From Microbacterium sp. LKL04 (GTDB lineage Bacteria; Actinomycetota; Actinomycetes; Actinomycetales; Microbacteriaceae): DNA of 64,000 bases. Under the pieces are notes generated by a model. It saw only the letters and a list, made by a program, of their open reading frames with translations. It had not been told where the DNA came from and made no database searches. Made by a program: the position numbers and the translations under genes. The stretch spans positions 2,666,001 to 2,730,000 of the forward strand of contig NZ_LT627736.1 of assembly GCF_900102005.1 (NCBI RefSeq), in the 5' to 3' direction. Every line of letters begins with the position of its first letter. Position 1 is the stretch's first letter. Positions 43,534 to 52,121 of the stretch are shown here, one piece after another.

Positions 43534-45056
43534 CAGTACGCCCCCTGCGGTGTGATCATGACCTTCGCCGTCCGCCACATGAGGACGAGATCGGTCATGA
43601 CGGTCCAGTTCTCGACGTAGCGGAGGTCCAGGCGGACGCTCTCCTCCCAGGAGAGGTCGCTGCGCCCGCCCACCTGCCACGGTCCGGTGATGCCCGGCTT
43701 GATGTAGAGCCGGCGGAAGACGGTGCCGTCGTATGCGGTCACCTCTGCCGGCAGCGGCGGACGCGGGCCGACGACGCTCATGTCGCCCCGGAGGACGTTC
43801 CAGAACTGCGGCACCTCGTCGAGGGAGAACTTCCGGAGGATCTGTCCGACGCGGGTGACCCGAGGGTCCTGCTTCAGTTTGAAGAGCGGGCCGGAACCCT
43901 CGTTCTGGGCGAGCAGGGCGCTGAGCTCCGACTCGGCATCCACTCGCATCGTCCGGAACTTCAGCATCGCGAACTCCTGACCGTCGCGGCCGACACGGGC
44001 CTGGCGGAAGAAGACCGGGCCGCCGTCGTTCGTTTTGATGGCGAGAGCGATGACGGCCGCCACCGGCGCGAAGGCGAGGAGTGCGGCGCCCGACACCAGG
44101 ATGTCCAGCGCTCGCTTGACGTAGAAGGAGGCACCCTCGAAGGTCGGGATTTTCACGTGGATGAGAGGCATCCCCTCGACCGGTCGAAGCGACATCCGTG
44201 GTCCTGCGACGTCGGCCAGCCGGCTCGAGATGACGAGCTCGGCAGCGGTGCCCTCCAGTGACCAGGAGAGACGCTTCACATACGTGGGATCGCCCGCGGG
44301 CTGGCTTGCGACGACGATCGTGTCGCTTCCGTAGATCTCCGCCGCACGGAGGACGGCGTCCTCGCCGTGCATCACCGGGTAGTCGACACCGTCGACGCTC
44401 ACGCGCTCGCCGGCGCCCTCGAGGAGAGCGACCCCGACGACCAGGTAGCCGAGCTGGCCCGCGGGACCGAGGGTGCGGATGGCGTACTCGACGTCATCCC
44501 GCGACCCGACGACGACGGTGCGCGAAGCGAAGCGGCCGTCGGCGCGTTGCGCGATGAGCCACCGCCGCCACCCCCAGCGCGACAGCAGGAGCGCGAGCGT
44601 CCCGAGGGGGAGAGCGGTGAACAGCTGCGCGCGGATGCCGCCCCATTCGAAGACGACGAACATGATGGCGAGCAGCCCGAACGCGAGCCCGGTCGCGTGC
44701 GCGACCCGGGCGTACTCGACCGAGCCCGAGCCGATGACGCTCGCGGAGCGGGTGTTGAAGAGCATCAGCGCGACGAGCCAGAGCGTGCCGGTCGCGATCG
44801 CGATCGCGACCGCGCTGTACGGGGCGGGGGCGAGGGCGCCCGTTGCCGTGACGTGGACCGTCGCGAACGCGCATGCCAGCGCGACGATCGCCGTGTCGCT
44901 GGTTCGCAGTCGCACGCGGAAGCGTCGCTCCCACTGCTGACGGCTGACGAGCGCGGCGGATGCCCGCGGCGCCTCGCCCGCCCACCCGCGCACGGTCGTC
45001 AGCGGGCTCAGCCCTGGCAGCGACAGGCCGGGCGAGATGCCCTCGACCGCGCTCAC
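43533..45056 (-). CDS. Undecaprenyl-phosphate sugar phosphotransferase (initiating enzyme)
   Basis: 507 residues. Starts polymer synthesis by moving a sugar-1-phosphate to undecaprenyl phosphate. Four N-terminal helices, a CoA-binding-like middle domain (RTVVVGSRDDVEYAI), another helix, then the bacterial sugar transferase domain: FRQARVGRDGQEF, MLKFRTMRVDAE, SLDEVPQFWNVLRGDMS, VGPRPPL, QVGGRSDLSWEE. All signature residues are intact. GTG 45056 was preferred to GTG 45071 because GGGGA lies 7 bases before it. First gene of the operon; an array of G-boxes lies upstream. Confidence 0.93.
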   Translation of the reverse strand: MSAVEGISPGLSLPGLSPLTTVRGWAGEAPRASAALVSRQQWERRFRVRLRTSDTAIVALACAFATVHVTATGALAPAPYSAVAIAIATGTLWLVALMLFNTRSASVIGSGSVEYARVAHATGLAFGLLAIMFVVFEWGGIRAQLFTALPLGTLALLLSRWGWRRWLIAQRADGRFASRTVVVGSRDDVEYAIRTLGPAGQLGYLVVGVALLEGAGERVSVDGVDYPVMHGEDAVLRAAEIYGSDTIVVASQPAGDPTYVKRLSWSLEGTAAELVISSRLADVAGPRMSLRPVEGMPLIHVKIPTFEGASFYVKRALDILVSGAALLAFAPVAAVIALAIKTNDGGPVFFRQARVGRDGQEFAMLKFRTMRVDAESELSALLAQNEGSGPLFKLKQDPRVTRVGQILRKFSLDEVPQFWNVLRGDMSVVGPRPPLPAEVTAYDGTVFRRLYIKPGITGPWQVGGRSDLSWEESVRLDLRYVENWTVMTDLVLMWRTAKVMITPQGAY

Positions 45057-45063
45057 CGTGCGT

Positions 45064-45193
45064 CCCCACACACATCGGACGGTGTCCGCATCATGCCCCC
45101 AAGCAATGTGCGATCACTGCACCCGCCCCCAAGGCGGATGCATAGTTCCCCAATGAGCTTCGCGGTCCCCCAAGAACCTCCGCACGACCCCCC
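45064..45193 (-). promoter_or_regulatory. Array of six TTGGGG-type boxes upstream of the polysaccharide operon
   Basis: Read on the minus strand: G-runs at 45188-45193 (CGGGGGG), 45167-45171 (CTTGGGGGA), 45148-45151 (ATTGGGGAA), 45126-45130 (CTTGGGGGC), 45096-45100 (CTTGGGGGC) and 45064-45067 (GTGGGGAC, also the ribosome-binding site). Spacings are 21, 19, 22, 30 and 32 bases, close to whole helical turns. A TAGAGT box with a weak -35 lies just upstream (about 45218-45223). The remaining gap to 45336 holds nothing recognised. Confidence 0.5.
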
Positions 45194-45336
45194 GGCCGCG
45201 CGATCCACTCGAGGGCAACTCTAGCGCGCGACGAACGGTCGTGCGAGCGCGGGGCGTTAACTCGATGTAAACCGACGCGTCATGTCATCAGCGGCCAGGT
45301 CTGGCGATGCCCGGCCGCGCCGCCGAGCGTCTGGGC

Positions 45337-47025
45337 TCAGGCGCCGAAGGCGCGGAAGAGCGTCATGACGAGCGGGCCGATGCGGCCGTCGATCCGGAAC
45401 TGCGCGAAGCCCTCCGACACCGCGCGTCCCGTACGCGAGGTCACGAACCACGGCGGCTTCGGCAGCGCCGAGAAGCGTCCGCGGCCGAGGGAGCGGGGGA
45501 AGGGACGGAACGGTCCGCGCACGACGCTCCGCTCGACGTCGTCCAGCAGAAGTGCGTTGTGGACGATCCCGATGCCGCTCGGCGCGTCGTCGACGGTGCC
45601 GCCGGGGAACGCGCCCCACGTCGCTGTGGGGGTGAGGAACCCGAACGCCGTCCACGCGTTGATGGCCACGGTGCCGTAACGCAGGCGCGCCATCGCCTCG
45701 TCGAACTGCGCGCCGAGGCTCTCCTGGGTGAGCGGGTCGACGAGCACGTTCGCCCCGAGGGTCCCCGTGAGCCGCTCGTTCGCGTGCGCGACGGCGGCAT
45801 CGACGAACGCGGCGCCGGTGCCGGGCAGGTCGACGATCCCGAGGACCGGGGCGAAGTACTCGGTCGTCTCGATCTCGCCGTCACCCGCCGCGATCGCCCG
45901 CGTGCCGTCGGCGAACCACTCGGCATCCGGGTAGACCTCGCGCACGCGCTCGAGCCGCGCCGCGGCGTGGGGATACCAAACCGGGCGCTTCGGCGTCCGT
46001 GCGAAGGCGCGGCGCAGCTCGCGTTCGAAGTCCTCGCGCTGATCCCAATCGCGGCTGAGCAGGACGACCTGCCCGGCGATGCAGTTGTGCCCGCTGTTGT
46101 GCAGCCGCATCGTGGCGACGTGCTCGGCCTGGAACCTCAGGTCGGCCTTCGACCATCGCCCCGGCACCACGATGATCGGCGAGACCCCGCCGAGCTCGGC
46201 GGTGATCGGCACGCGCAACCGGTCCGCACCCGACCCGACGATGGCGCGGAAGGTCGTCTCCGACCCCGTGATGTGCACGTGGTCGACCTCGGGGTGCCTC
46301 GTCAGATAGGCGCCGACGTCGCCGCCTCCGCTCGCGACCGCGGTGAACCCGGCCTCGATGAGCGGCGCGAACGCCCTCTCGAACACCGGGACGAGGGCGT
46401 CCTGCGTCGGGTTCACCTTCAGCAGCGCGACGCGCCCCTCGGCGAGCAGCTCGTAGAGGACGTCGAGGAACGGGATCGAGGTCACGTTCCCCGCGCCGAG
46501 GACGAGCCCCACCCCGGTGCTGCGGAGCGGATGCCTCGAGCCGAGGCCCGCGGCATCCCGAGCCTCGTGCGACGTGATCCCCGGCTGCAACCAGACCTCG
46601 GTCGTGTACCCCGACAGCAGGATGCGATCCGAGAACCGCAGGGGCGACGTGTGGACGACGGTGCGGCCGCCGGGGGCGGTGCCGGTGCGGATGCCGCTGA
46701 GCGGGCTGCGACCCCGGGCGAGGGCGTCGAGCGTGTCGGCGTAGGCGTCGAGCGCGACGATCGCCGCGTAGGGGCCGGCCAGCCACTCCTCTCCGGCGAG
46801 CGGATGCCGGGCGCTCAGTCCCTTGCTCGCCGAGGCGATCCGCGCCCAGTCGTCGGCGGCATCGGCGACGGCGACACGGACGCGGCGGAGCAGATCACGT
46901 CGGTCTGCGGCCGGGAGCGCGGTCCACTCGGCCGCGCCCGCGCGGAGCCGCGTGAGGGCGGCATCGAGTGGGGCTCGGGTCCCGGGCGAGAGCTCGTGCG
47001 GCGTGGCCGGTGACGTCGTCGTCAT
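45337..47025 (-). CDS. Aldehyde dehydrogenase family protein
   Basis: 562 residues, longer than the common 480-500. NAD(P)-dependent oxidation of an unknown aldehyde. Seen: GLVLGAGNVTSIPFLDVLYELL (nucleotide-binding region), ITAELGGVSPIIVVPG with the general-base Glu, and HNSGHNCIAGQVV with the nucleophile Cys. No signal peptide. It is third in a minus-strand unit after the GT2-GtrA fusion and the glutaredoxin-like gene (18-base gap to the latter). Substrate cannot be predicted. Confidence 0.88.
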   Translation of the reverse strand: MTTTSPATPHELSPGTRAPLDAALTRLRAGAAEWTALPAADRRDLLRRVRVAVADAADDWARIASASKGLSARHPLAGEEWLAGPYAAIVALDAYADTLDALARGRSPLSGIRTGTAPGGRTVVHTSPLRFSDRILLSGYTTEVWLQPGITSHEARDAAGLGSRHPLRSTGVGLVLGAGNVTSIPFLDVLYELLAEGRVALLKVNPTQDALVPVFERAFAPLIEAGFTAVASGGGDVGAYLTRHPEVDHVHITGSETTFRAIVGSGADRLRVPITAELGGVSPIIVVPGRWSKADLRFQAEHVATMRLHNSGHNCIAGQVVLLSRDWDQREDFERELRRAFARTPKRPVWYPHAAARLERVREVYPDAEWFADGTRAIAAGDGEIETTEYFAPVLGIVDLPGTGAAFVDAAVAHANERLTGTLGANVLVDPLTQESLGAQFDEAMARLRYGTVAINAWTAFGFLTPTATWGAFPGGTVDDAPSGIGIVHNALLLDDVERSVVRGPFRPFPRSLGRGRFSALPKPPWFVTSRTGRAVSEGFAQFRIDGRIGPLVMTLFRAFGA

Positions 47026-47043
47026 CGTCGCTGCGCGATGGGC

Positions 47044-47304
47044 TCAGATGAGGGACAGCTCGCGGAGCTTCGCCGCGACGTCGTCGTTGCTGGGCTCCAC
47101 GTGGTGGCTCGCGTCGGGGTAGACGACGACGGGGATGTTGGTGCGTCCGGAGATCTCACGGGCGACGTCGGCGGCGTCGGGCTCGGCCTCGAGGTCGACG
47201 TACCGGTAATCGACTCCGAGGCTGTCGAGCTGCGCCTTCGTGCGGCGGCAGTCGCGGCACCAGTCGGCGCCGAACATCGTGATCTGAGCGGACGTGTCGG
47301 TCAT
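47044..47304 (-). CDS. Glutaredoxin-like / mycoredoxin protein
   Basis: 86 residues, thioredoxin fold. FGADWCRDCRRTKAQL gives the redox CxxC pair, T-N-I-P-V is the cis-Pro motif before VVVYPD. Family members reduce mixed disulfides with mycothiol or serve ribonucleotide reductase; the W-C-R-D-C sequence fits mycoredoxin-like proteins better than NrdH. The ATG shares a base with the stop of the GT2-GtrA gene (TGATG). Confidence 0.88.
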   Translation of the reverse strand: MTDTSAQITMFGADWCRDCRRTKAQLDSLGVDYRYVDLEAEPDAADVAREISGRTNIPVVVYPDASHHVEPSNDDVAAKLRELSLI

Positions 47305-48437
47305 CAGTCCAGGGTACGCCTGCCCGCCGGGGCCGGCGCGGCCTCCGTCGTCGCTGCGGGGCGGGCCGCGCGGCGCGGCGCATAGACCACGAGGGCGTGG
47401 AAGACGAAGCGCAGCACGAACGCCGCGATGAGGGTGAGCGCGGCCGCGAGGACGGCCGGGATGTGGGCGCCTTCGACGAGGATCGACAGGACCGGGATGC
47501 GGATGATCGCTTCGAGCCCGTTGAAGGTGAACGACTTCACGAACCGGGTGAGCATGCGCCCGGATTCGGAGCGCATGTCAGCGAAGACCAGGTACTCCAG
47601 CAGCAGGAAGTTCGTGACGATCGTGATGACGCTCGCGATGATCGCGGCGGGAACGTAGTCCATCCCCAACCGGATCAGGCCCCACATGATGACGAGGTTG
47701 GCGATGGCGCCGAACCCGCCGACGAGGGCGAACGCCGACATCCGGCCGAAGCGCAGCATCGCGAGCTGCGTCAGGAAGCGCACGCCCTGGGTGAAGGTCG
47801 CCTTGGACGTCCCGGCATGACGCGAGGCGAAGTCGAAGGGCACCTCGTCGACGCGCAGCTGGCGTCGGGCGAGGACCTCGAGCAGGATCTTGAAGCCGCG
47901 CGGTCGGAGTGCCTCCACGTCGACGGCCTGGGTGTCGACGAGGAAGAAGCCGGTCATCGGGTCGGAGCAGTTGGCCAGCTTGCGCGGGAACATCGCCTTG
48001 GTCAGCGCGGTCGACGCGCGCGAGACAGCGGTACGGGTCGCGTCGGCGAGGCCTTTCGAGGTCCCGCCCGACGCGTAGCGCGACGCGATGACGACGTCCA
48101 CGTCGCCGCGGTCGGCGCGCTCGATCAGTCGCGGGATGTCCTCGGGCGGATGCTGCAGGTCACCGTCCATGACGAGGCACCACCGCGAGCCGGCTGCCTG
48201 GAACCCCGCGACGACCGCCCCGCCGAGGCCCGCGACGGGGTCCTCGCGATGGATCAGGCGCACCGGAAAACCGGCGTGAGGCGCGGCGGCGGCGATGATC
48301 TCGGGGGTGTCGTCGGTCGAGTCGTCGACGAAGATGACCTCGAACACGCGTCCCTCCAGGGCGTCGCCGATCCGCCGCAACAGCTCGTCGACGTTCGGAC
48401 CCTCGTTGAAGGTCGGAACGATGATCGACAGATCCAT
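47304..48437 (-). CDS. GT2 glycosyltransferase - GtrA fusion (polyprenyl-phosphate sugar synthase plus flippase)
   Basis: 377 residues. The N-terminal GT2 domain (1-235) has IIVPTFNEGPNVDELL, VIFVDDSTDDTPE and MDGDLQHPPED, the pattern of dolichol/polyprenol-phosphate mannose or glucose synthases. The C-terminal GtrA-like domain (about 240-360) has four helices. Fusing synthesis and flipping of a polyprenyl-phosphate sugar is known in bacteria. Likely supplies mannose or another hexose for protein or envelope glycosylation outside the membrane. A TAGGCT box at 48481-48486 (minus strand) is a plausible -10. Confidence 0.9.
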   Translation of the reverse strand: MDLSIIVPTFNEGPNVDELLRRIGDALEGRVFEVIFVDDSTDDTPEIIAAAAPHAGFPVRLIHREDPVAGLGGAVVAGFQAAGSRWCLVMDGDLQHPPEDIPRLIERADRGDVDVVIASRYASGGTSKGLADATRTAVSRASTALTKAMFPRKLANCSDPMTGFFLVDTQAVDVEALRPRGFKILLEVLARRQLRVDEVPFDFASRHAGTSKATFTQGVRFLTQLAMLRFGRMSAFALVGGFGAIANLVIMWGLIRLGMDYVPAAIIASVITIVTNFLLLEYLVFADMRSESGRMLTRFVKSFTFNGLEAIIRIPVLSILVEGAHIPAVLAAALTLIAAFVLRFVFHALVVYAPRRAARPAATTEAAPAPAGRRTLD

Positions 48438-48564
48438 GGCGGGGCTCGCGATGCTCGGCGGCGGGCACGGGTGACGTCTCAGCCTAGCCGGGCGGGCGCG
48501 AGGCGAACTGAGGATGTCCCCGGCGAACGTTCTGGGTCCGCTGACGACGGCTGACCGGCGTGCC

Positions 48565-48594
48565 TTGTCGCCCGGGATGCCGCGGCGATAGCCT
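48565..48594 (+). promoter_or_regulatory. Promoter of the DUF308 gene
   Basis: TTGTCG (48565-48570), 18-base spacer, TAGCCT (48589-48594). The predicted start point leaves a short leader with GAGGGGAG before the ATG at 48622. Confidence 0.5.
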
Positions 48595-48621
48595 GGCCGC
48601 ATCCGGCGAGGGGAGCGCGAG

Positions 48622-49173
48622 ATGAGCACGCAGCAATCGGCACGGACGGTGGTCGGCGGCATCCGCGGGGCACTGCTGATCGGCGGCGTACTGGCCGTCG
48701 TGGTCGGCATCCTGATCCTGGTCTGGCCGGGCAAGACCGCGATGGTCGTCGCCGGGATCATCGCGGCGTGGGCGGTGATCGCCGGCGTCGTGAACATCGC
48801 CCTCGGAGTCCTGTCACGGTCCGCCGGCGCCTGGTCGCGCGTCGGGCACATCGTGCTCGGACTGATCTTCCTGATCGCGGGCATCGTCGCGTTCTCGAAC
48901 CTCGGACTCGCCGCCGGAACGCTGGCGACGTTCGTGGGCGCGCTCGTCGGCATCCTGTGGATCGTCGAAGGGGTCGTTTCGCTGACGACCCTCGGCGGCA
49001 CGCGATCGCGCGGGTGGACCATCGCCTTCGCGGTGCTGAGCATCGTCGCCGGCGTCCTCATCCTGTTCGCGCCGGTCTGGGGTGCGCTGGTCCTCTGGGT
49101 GTGGCTGGGGGTCTCCCTCATCCTCCTGGGAGCGATCCAGATCGTCCGCGCGGCCCGACTGCGCACCCGCTGA
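48622..49173 (+). CDS. DUF308 (HdeD family) membrane protein
   Basis: 183 residues, six membrane helices in three hairpins with the repeated pattern G-x-L-x-I-x-x-G-I-x-x-L-x-W-P typical of DUF308/HdeD. In enterobacteria HdeD is linked to acid resistance; the role in actinobacteria is unknown. GGGGAG stands upstream of the ATG. Single gene between divergent and convergent neighbours. Confidence 0.88.
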   Translation: MSTQQSARTVVGGIRGALLIGGVLAVVVGILILVWPGKTAMVVAGIIAAWAVIAGVVNIALGVLSRSAGAWSRVGHIVLGLIFLIAGIVAFSNLGLAAGTLATFVGALVGILWIVEGVVSLTTLGGTRSRGWTIAFAVLSIVAGVLILFAPVWGALVLWVWLGVSLILLGAIQIVRAARLRTR

Positions 49174-49189
49174 CCGGGCGGCTGGGCGC

Positions 49190-50038
49190 TCAGCCCACAG
49201 AGTCGCGCCACGAGTGCTGCGGCCGATAGCCGAGCACGCGCTGCGCCTTCGCGGTCGAGAACAGCGAGTCGTTCACTCCGAGGTCGCCGCGGAGCTCGAC
49301 TCCGGGGAACACCTCCGCGACCAGCTCGTCGTTCGGGCGGCTCATGACGGTGTCCGCCGCCGCGATGAGGAAGTGGTCGAAGCCGGGGCCGGCGGCCTCG
49401 AGCGCGCGTTCGATGGCCTGCGATCCGTCGCGGGCGTCGATGTAGCTCCACAGGTTCCACTTGCGCTGGCGCGCGTCGGCGTCGAAAGAGGGGAACTCCG
49501 CGTAGTCCTCGGGCCACATGACGTTCGAGAAACGGAGGGCGGTGATGGATGCCTCGGGGTGCCACCGCGTCAGCTCGATCGCCATCTGCTCCTCGAGGTG
49601 CTTCACGAGGGAGTAGACCGATTCGGGACGCGCCGGGTAGTCCTCGTCGACCGGGATGTAGGGCGGCGGTGTCTCGAACGGCAGTCCCTGCACCGTCTCG
49701 CTCGACGCGTAGACGATCTTCGTGATCCCGAGGCGGAGCGCGGCCCAGAACACGTTGAAGGTGGTCGTGATGTTGTTGTGGAAGGTCGCGACGTCGGGGC
49801 GGATGCCGGGGGCGGGGATCGCGGCGAGGTGGACGAGGGCGTCGATGCCGTCGTGCTGATCGCCGACTCCCGTGAGCGCGTCGACGACCTGTCCGTGGTC
49901 GGTGAGGTCGATCTGCACGAAGCCCGGACCGCGGGTGCCGTGCTGGTCGAAGCCGATCACCTCGTGTCCTGCGGCGGTGAGTTCGCGGACGACGACGGAC
50001 CCGAGTTTTCCGGACGAACCGGTGACGGCGATGCGCAT
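49190..50038 (-). CDS. NAD-dependent epimerase/dehydratase family protein
   Basis: 282 residues, extended SDR fold. MRIAVTGSSGKLGSVVV is the Rossmann motif, HLAAIPAPG follows, YASSETVQG gives the Ser, and YSLVKHLEE the catalytic Tyr-x3-Lys. Similar proteins act on uronates or nucleotide sugars; the exact substrate is not clear. The start at 50038 matches the Rossmann strand; the open frame continues upstream but without coding character. Confidence 0.87.
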   Translation of the reverse strand: MRIAVTGSSGKLGSVVVRELTAAGHEVIGFDQHGTRGPGFVQIDLTDHGQVVDALTGVGDQHDGIDALVHLAAIPAPGIRPDVATFHNNITTTFNVFWAALRLGITKIVYASSETVQGLPFETPPPYIPVDEDYPARPESVYSLVKHLEEQMAIELTRWHPEASITALRFSNVMWPEDYAEFPSFDADARQRKWNLWSYIDARDGSQAIERALEAAGPGFDHFLIAAADTVMSRPNDELVAEVFPGVELRGDLGVNDSLFSTAKAQRVLGYRPQHSWRDSVG

Positions 50039-50076
50039 CCCGTCAGCATGGCACGCGTGCCAGGCAGCGAGGGCCG

Positions 50077-50406
50077 TCACCACCCGTGGGTGTTGAGCCA
50101 TTCCCGACGACGGGATGCCTCGGCATCCGTCTCGTCCTCGTCCGAGGTCGCGTGCTCGGCGAGCAGGCCGCCCTCGAGTGGGACGAAGCGATGGCAGGCG
50201 GGGCACAGGGCACGGCCGTGCGGCCACCCGTCCGCGAGCATGGCGGCGGAAGATCCCGGCTCGCCGGACCCGGGGCAGCGGGACGGGTCGGCAGCGGCAT
50301 CCGTCCACATGATCGTGCGGTGGCGGTGCAGACCGGGGTGGTCGAGGGGGCGCGTGCAGCGGCGACCGGCGCTGCGACTGCGGCAGAAGCGGACGACGTC
50401 GCTCAT
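50077..50406 (-). CDS. Small Cys-rich protein coupled to arr
   Basis: 109 residues, not recognised. The ATG at 50406 shares a base with the arr stop (TGATG), implying coupled translation. Contains FCRSRSAGRRC, RCPGSG and CPACHRF, a possible zinc-binding set (five Cys, several His). The acidic C-terminal tail is rich in Asp/Glu. No catalytic motif is evident. Context suggests a partner or unrelated passenger of the rifampin-modifying enzyme. Confidence 0.65.
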   Translation of the reverse strand: MSDVVRFCRSRSAGRRCTRPLDHPGLHRHRTIMWTDAAADPSRCPGSGEPGSSAAMLADGWPHGRALCPACHRFVPLEGGLLAEHATSDEDETDAEASRRREWLNTHGW

Positions 50407-50813
50407 CAGTTGATGATCTCGCCGCCGGACTCCTCGATCGCGGCGATGCGGCGCTTCCAGTCCGCGAGCGCCTCGGGGGGCAGGCGCGGCCACCCGATCT
50501 CCTCGGCGACGACGCGGAGCGGGTCGGCGCTGCGGTACGAGCGGGTGGGGTTGCCGGGAAACTTCTTGTCGGTCACATTCGGGTCGTCCTCGAACGGACC
50601 GGTCGGCTCGACGCGGTACACGCGCGGCTCGCCGTCGCCGGCGGCGAGTTCGGCCGCGAGGCCGGCGGGGTCGCGGAGCGCCGTGAAGTAGATGTGGTTC
50701 ATCACGATCGACGGCCGGTAGTTCGAGTTGCGTCCCGCGGTCAGCAGATCGCCGATCTGCAGATCGGCCTTCGTGCCGTGGAAGAAGGGTCCGGTCTCGC
50801 CCGCTGCGCTCAC
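50406..50813 (-). CDS. arr: NAD+-rifampin ADP-ribosyltransferase
   Basis: 135 residues, full length for the Arr family (about 140). Inactivates rifamycins by ADP-ribosylation. The family signature is intact: GPFFHGTKADLQIGDLL, SNYRPSIVMNHIYFTA, RVYRVEPTGPFEDDPNVTDK followed by KFPGNPTRSYRS. Starts at a GTG (50813) without a clear Shine-Dalgarno. Arr genes are common on actinobacterial chromosomes as intrinsic resistance genes; nothing here suggests an integron or transposon. Confidence 0.95.
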   Translation of the reverse strand: MSAAGETGPFFHGTKADLQIGDLLTAGRNSNYRPSIVMNHIYFTALRDPAGLAAELAAGDGEPRVYRVEPTGPFEDDPNVTDKKFPGNPTRSYRSADPLRVVAEEIGWPRLPPEALADWKRRIAAIEESGGEIIN

Positions 50814-50835
50814 CGCGCCAGGCTAACGCGCAGGC

Positions 50836-52080
50836 TCAGGCGTCGGAACGGGGCATCGGCGCGAGGCGCGTGAGCTGCGTGACGTGCCGCGGCTCGAGCT
50901 CGGCGATCGAGGCGACGCCGAGCAGCTTCATCGTGCGCTCGATCTCGCTGCGGAGGATCTCGATCGTCTTGTCGACGCCCGCACGCCCGCCGGCCATGAG
51001 GCCGTAGAGGTACGCGCGGCCGATGAGCGTGAACTTCGCGCCGAGCGCCATCGCGGCGACGATGTCGGCGCCGTTCATGATGCCGGTGTCGACCATGATC
51101 GTCGCGTCCTTGCCGACCTCGCGCACCACGGTGGGCAGCAGATGGAAGGGGATCGGAGCCCGATCGAGCTGACGCCCGCCGTGGTTCGACAGGATGATGC
51201 CGTCGACGCCGTGGTCGATGAGGCGCTTCGAGTCCTCGACGTTCTGCACGCCCTTGATGACGATCTTGCCGGGCCAGATCTCGCGGATGACCTTCAGATC
51301 TTCGTAGCTGATCGTCGGGTCCATCGCGGCGTTGAGCAGGTCGCCGACGGTGCCGCCGGTGGCCGAGAGCGACGCGAACTCGAGCTTCGGGGTGGTGAGG
51401 AAGTCGATCCACCACCAGGGGCGGGGGATCGCGTTGACGATCGTGCCGAGGGTCAGCTGCGGCGGGATCGAGAATCCGTTGCGCTTGTCGCGCAGGCGCG
51501 CACCGGCGACGGGGGTGTCGACGGTGAACTGCAGGGTGTCGAATCCGGCCTCCGCGGCGCGCTTCGCGAGACCGTACGAGATCTCCCGGTCGCGCATGAC
51601 GTACAGCTGGAACCAGTTGCGCCCGTTCGGGTTGGCCGCCTTCACGCCCTCGATCGACGTCGTGCCGAGGGTCGAGAGGGTGAACGGGATGCCGGCGGCC
51701 CCCGCCGCACCCGCGCCCGCGACCTCACCCTCGGTCTGCATGAGCCGGGTGAAGCCGGTCGGGGCGATGCCGAAGGGGAGCGCCGACGGGCCGCCGAGGA
51801 TCTCGACCGAGGTGTCGACGTCGGCAGCGGGTCGGAGCACGTCGGGGTGGAATTCGACGTCCTCGAAGGCCTGACGGGCGCGCGCGAGCGAGGTCTCGCC
51901 TTCCGCAGCGCCGTCGGTGTAGTCGAACGCGGCCTTCGGGGTGCGGCGCTTCGCGATCTTCCGCAGGTCGGAGATCGTGTACGCGGCATCCAGCCGTCGC
52001 TTCGTGCCGTTCAGCTCGGGCTTCTTGAACTGCATGAGCTCGAGCAGCTCGACCGGCTTCGGGAATTGACGCTGCACCAT
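50836..52080 (-). CDS. lldD: FMN-dependent alpha-hydroxy acid (L-lactate) dehydrogenase
   Basis: 414 residues. Oxidises L-lactate to pyruvate at the membrane or cytosol using FMN. Motifs: [14 protein letters not shown] at the N terminus, [27 protein letters not shown] with the substrate-side Lys, [11 protein letters not shown] with the catalytic His, and [17 protein letters not shown] near the end. The ATG at 52080 (GAGGAGG 9 bases upstream) is preferred to the ATG at 52089, which lies right against that box. Lies 41 bases after the rhamnulose-1-P aldolase fusion, whose lactate product it can use. Confidence 0.92.
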   Translation of the reverse strand: MVQRQFPKPVELLELMQFKKPELNGTKRRLDAAYTISDLRKIAKRRTPKAAFDYTDGAAEGETSLARARQAFEDVEFHPDVLRPAADVDTSVEILGGPSALPFGIAPTGFTRLMQTEGEVAGAGAAGAAGIPFTLSTLGTTSIEGVKAANPNGRNWFQLYVMRDREISYGLAKRAAEAGFDTLQFTVDTPVAGARLRDKRNGFSIPPQLTLGTIVNAIPRPWWWIDFLTTPKLEFASLSATGGTVGDLLNAAMDPTISYEDLKVIREIWPGKIVIKGVQNVEDSKRLIDHGVDGIILSNHGGRQLDRAPIPFHLLPTVVREVGKDATIMVDTGIMNGADIVAAMALGAKFTLIGRAYLYGLMAGGRAGVDKTIEILRSEIERTMKLLGVASIAELEPRHVTQLTRLAPMPRSDA

Positions 52081-52121
52081 GGCAACCATCCTCCTCTGGA
52101 GTGATCCGACGCGGGCCGGGA

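Noticed and set aside
45064..45193. G-quadruplex formed by the G-runs upstream of the polysaccharide operon
   Set aside because: Loops of 15-27 bases are too long for a stable intramolecular quadruplex; a protein-binding array is more plausible.
45291..45318. GCGGCC...GGCCGC inverted repeat after the aldehyde dehydrogenase gene
   Set aside because: Six-base arms, long loop and no U-tract; too weak to call a terminator.
50406..50813. Recently acquired resistance cassette (arr on an integron)
   Set aside because: No integrase, attC-like site or insertion sequence nearby, and neighbours carry the genome's normal GGATGCC signature.
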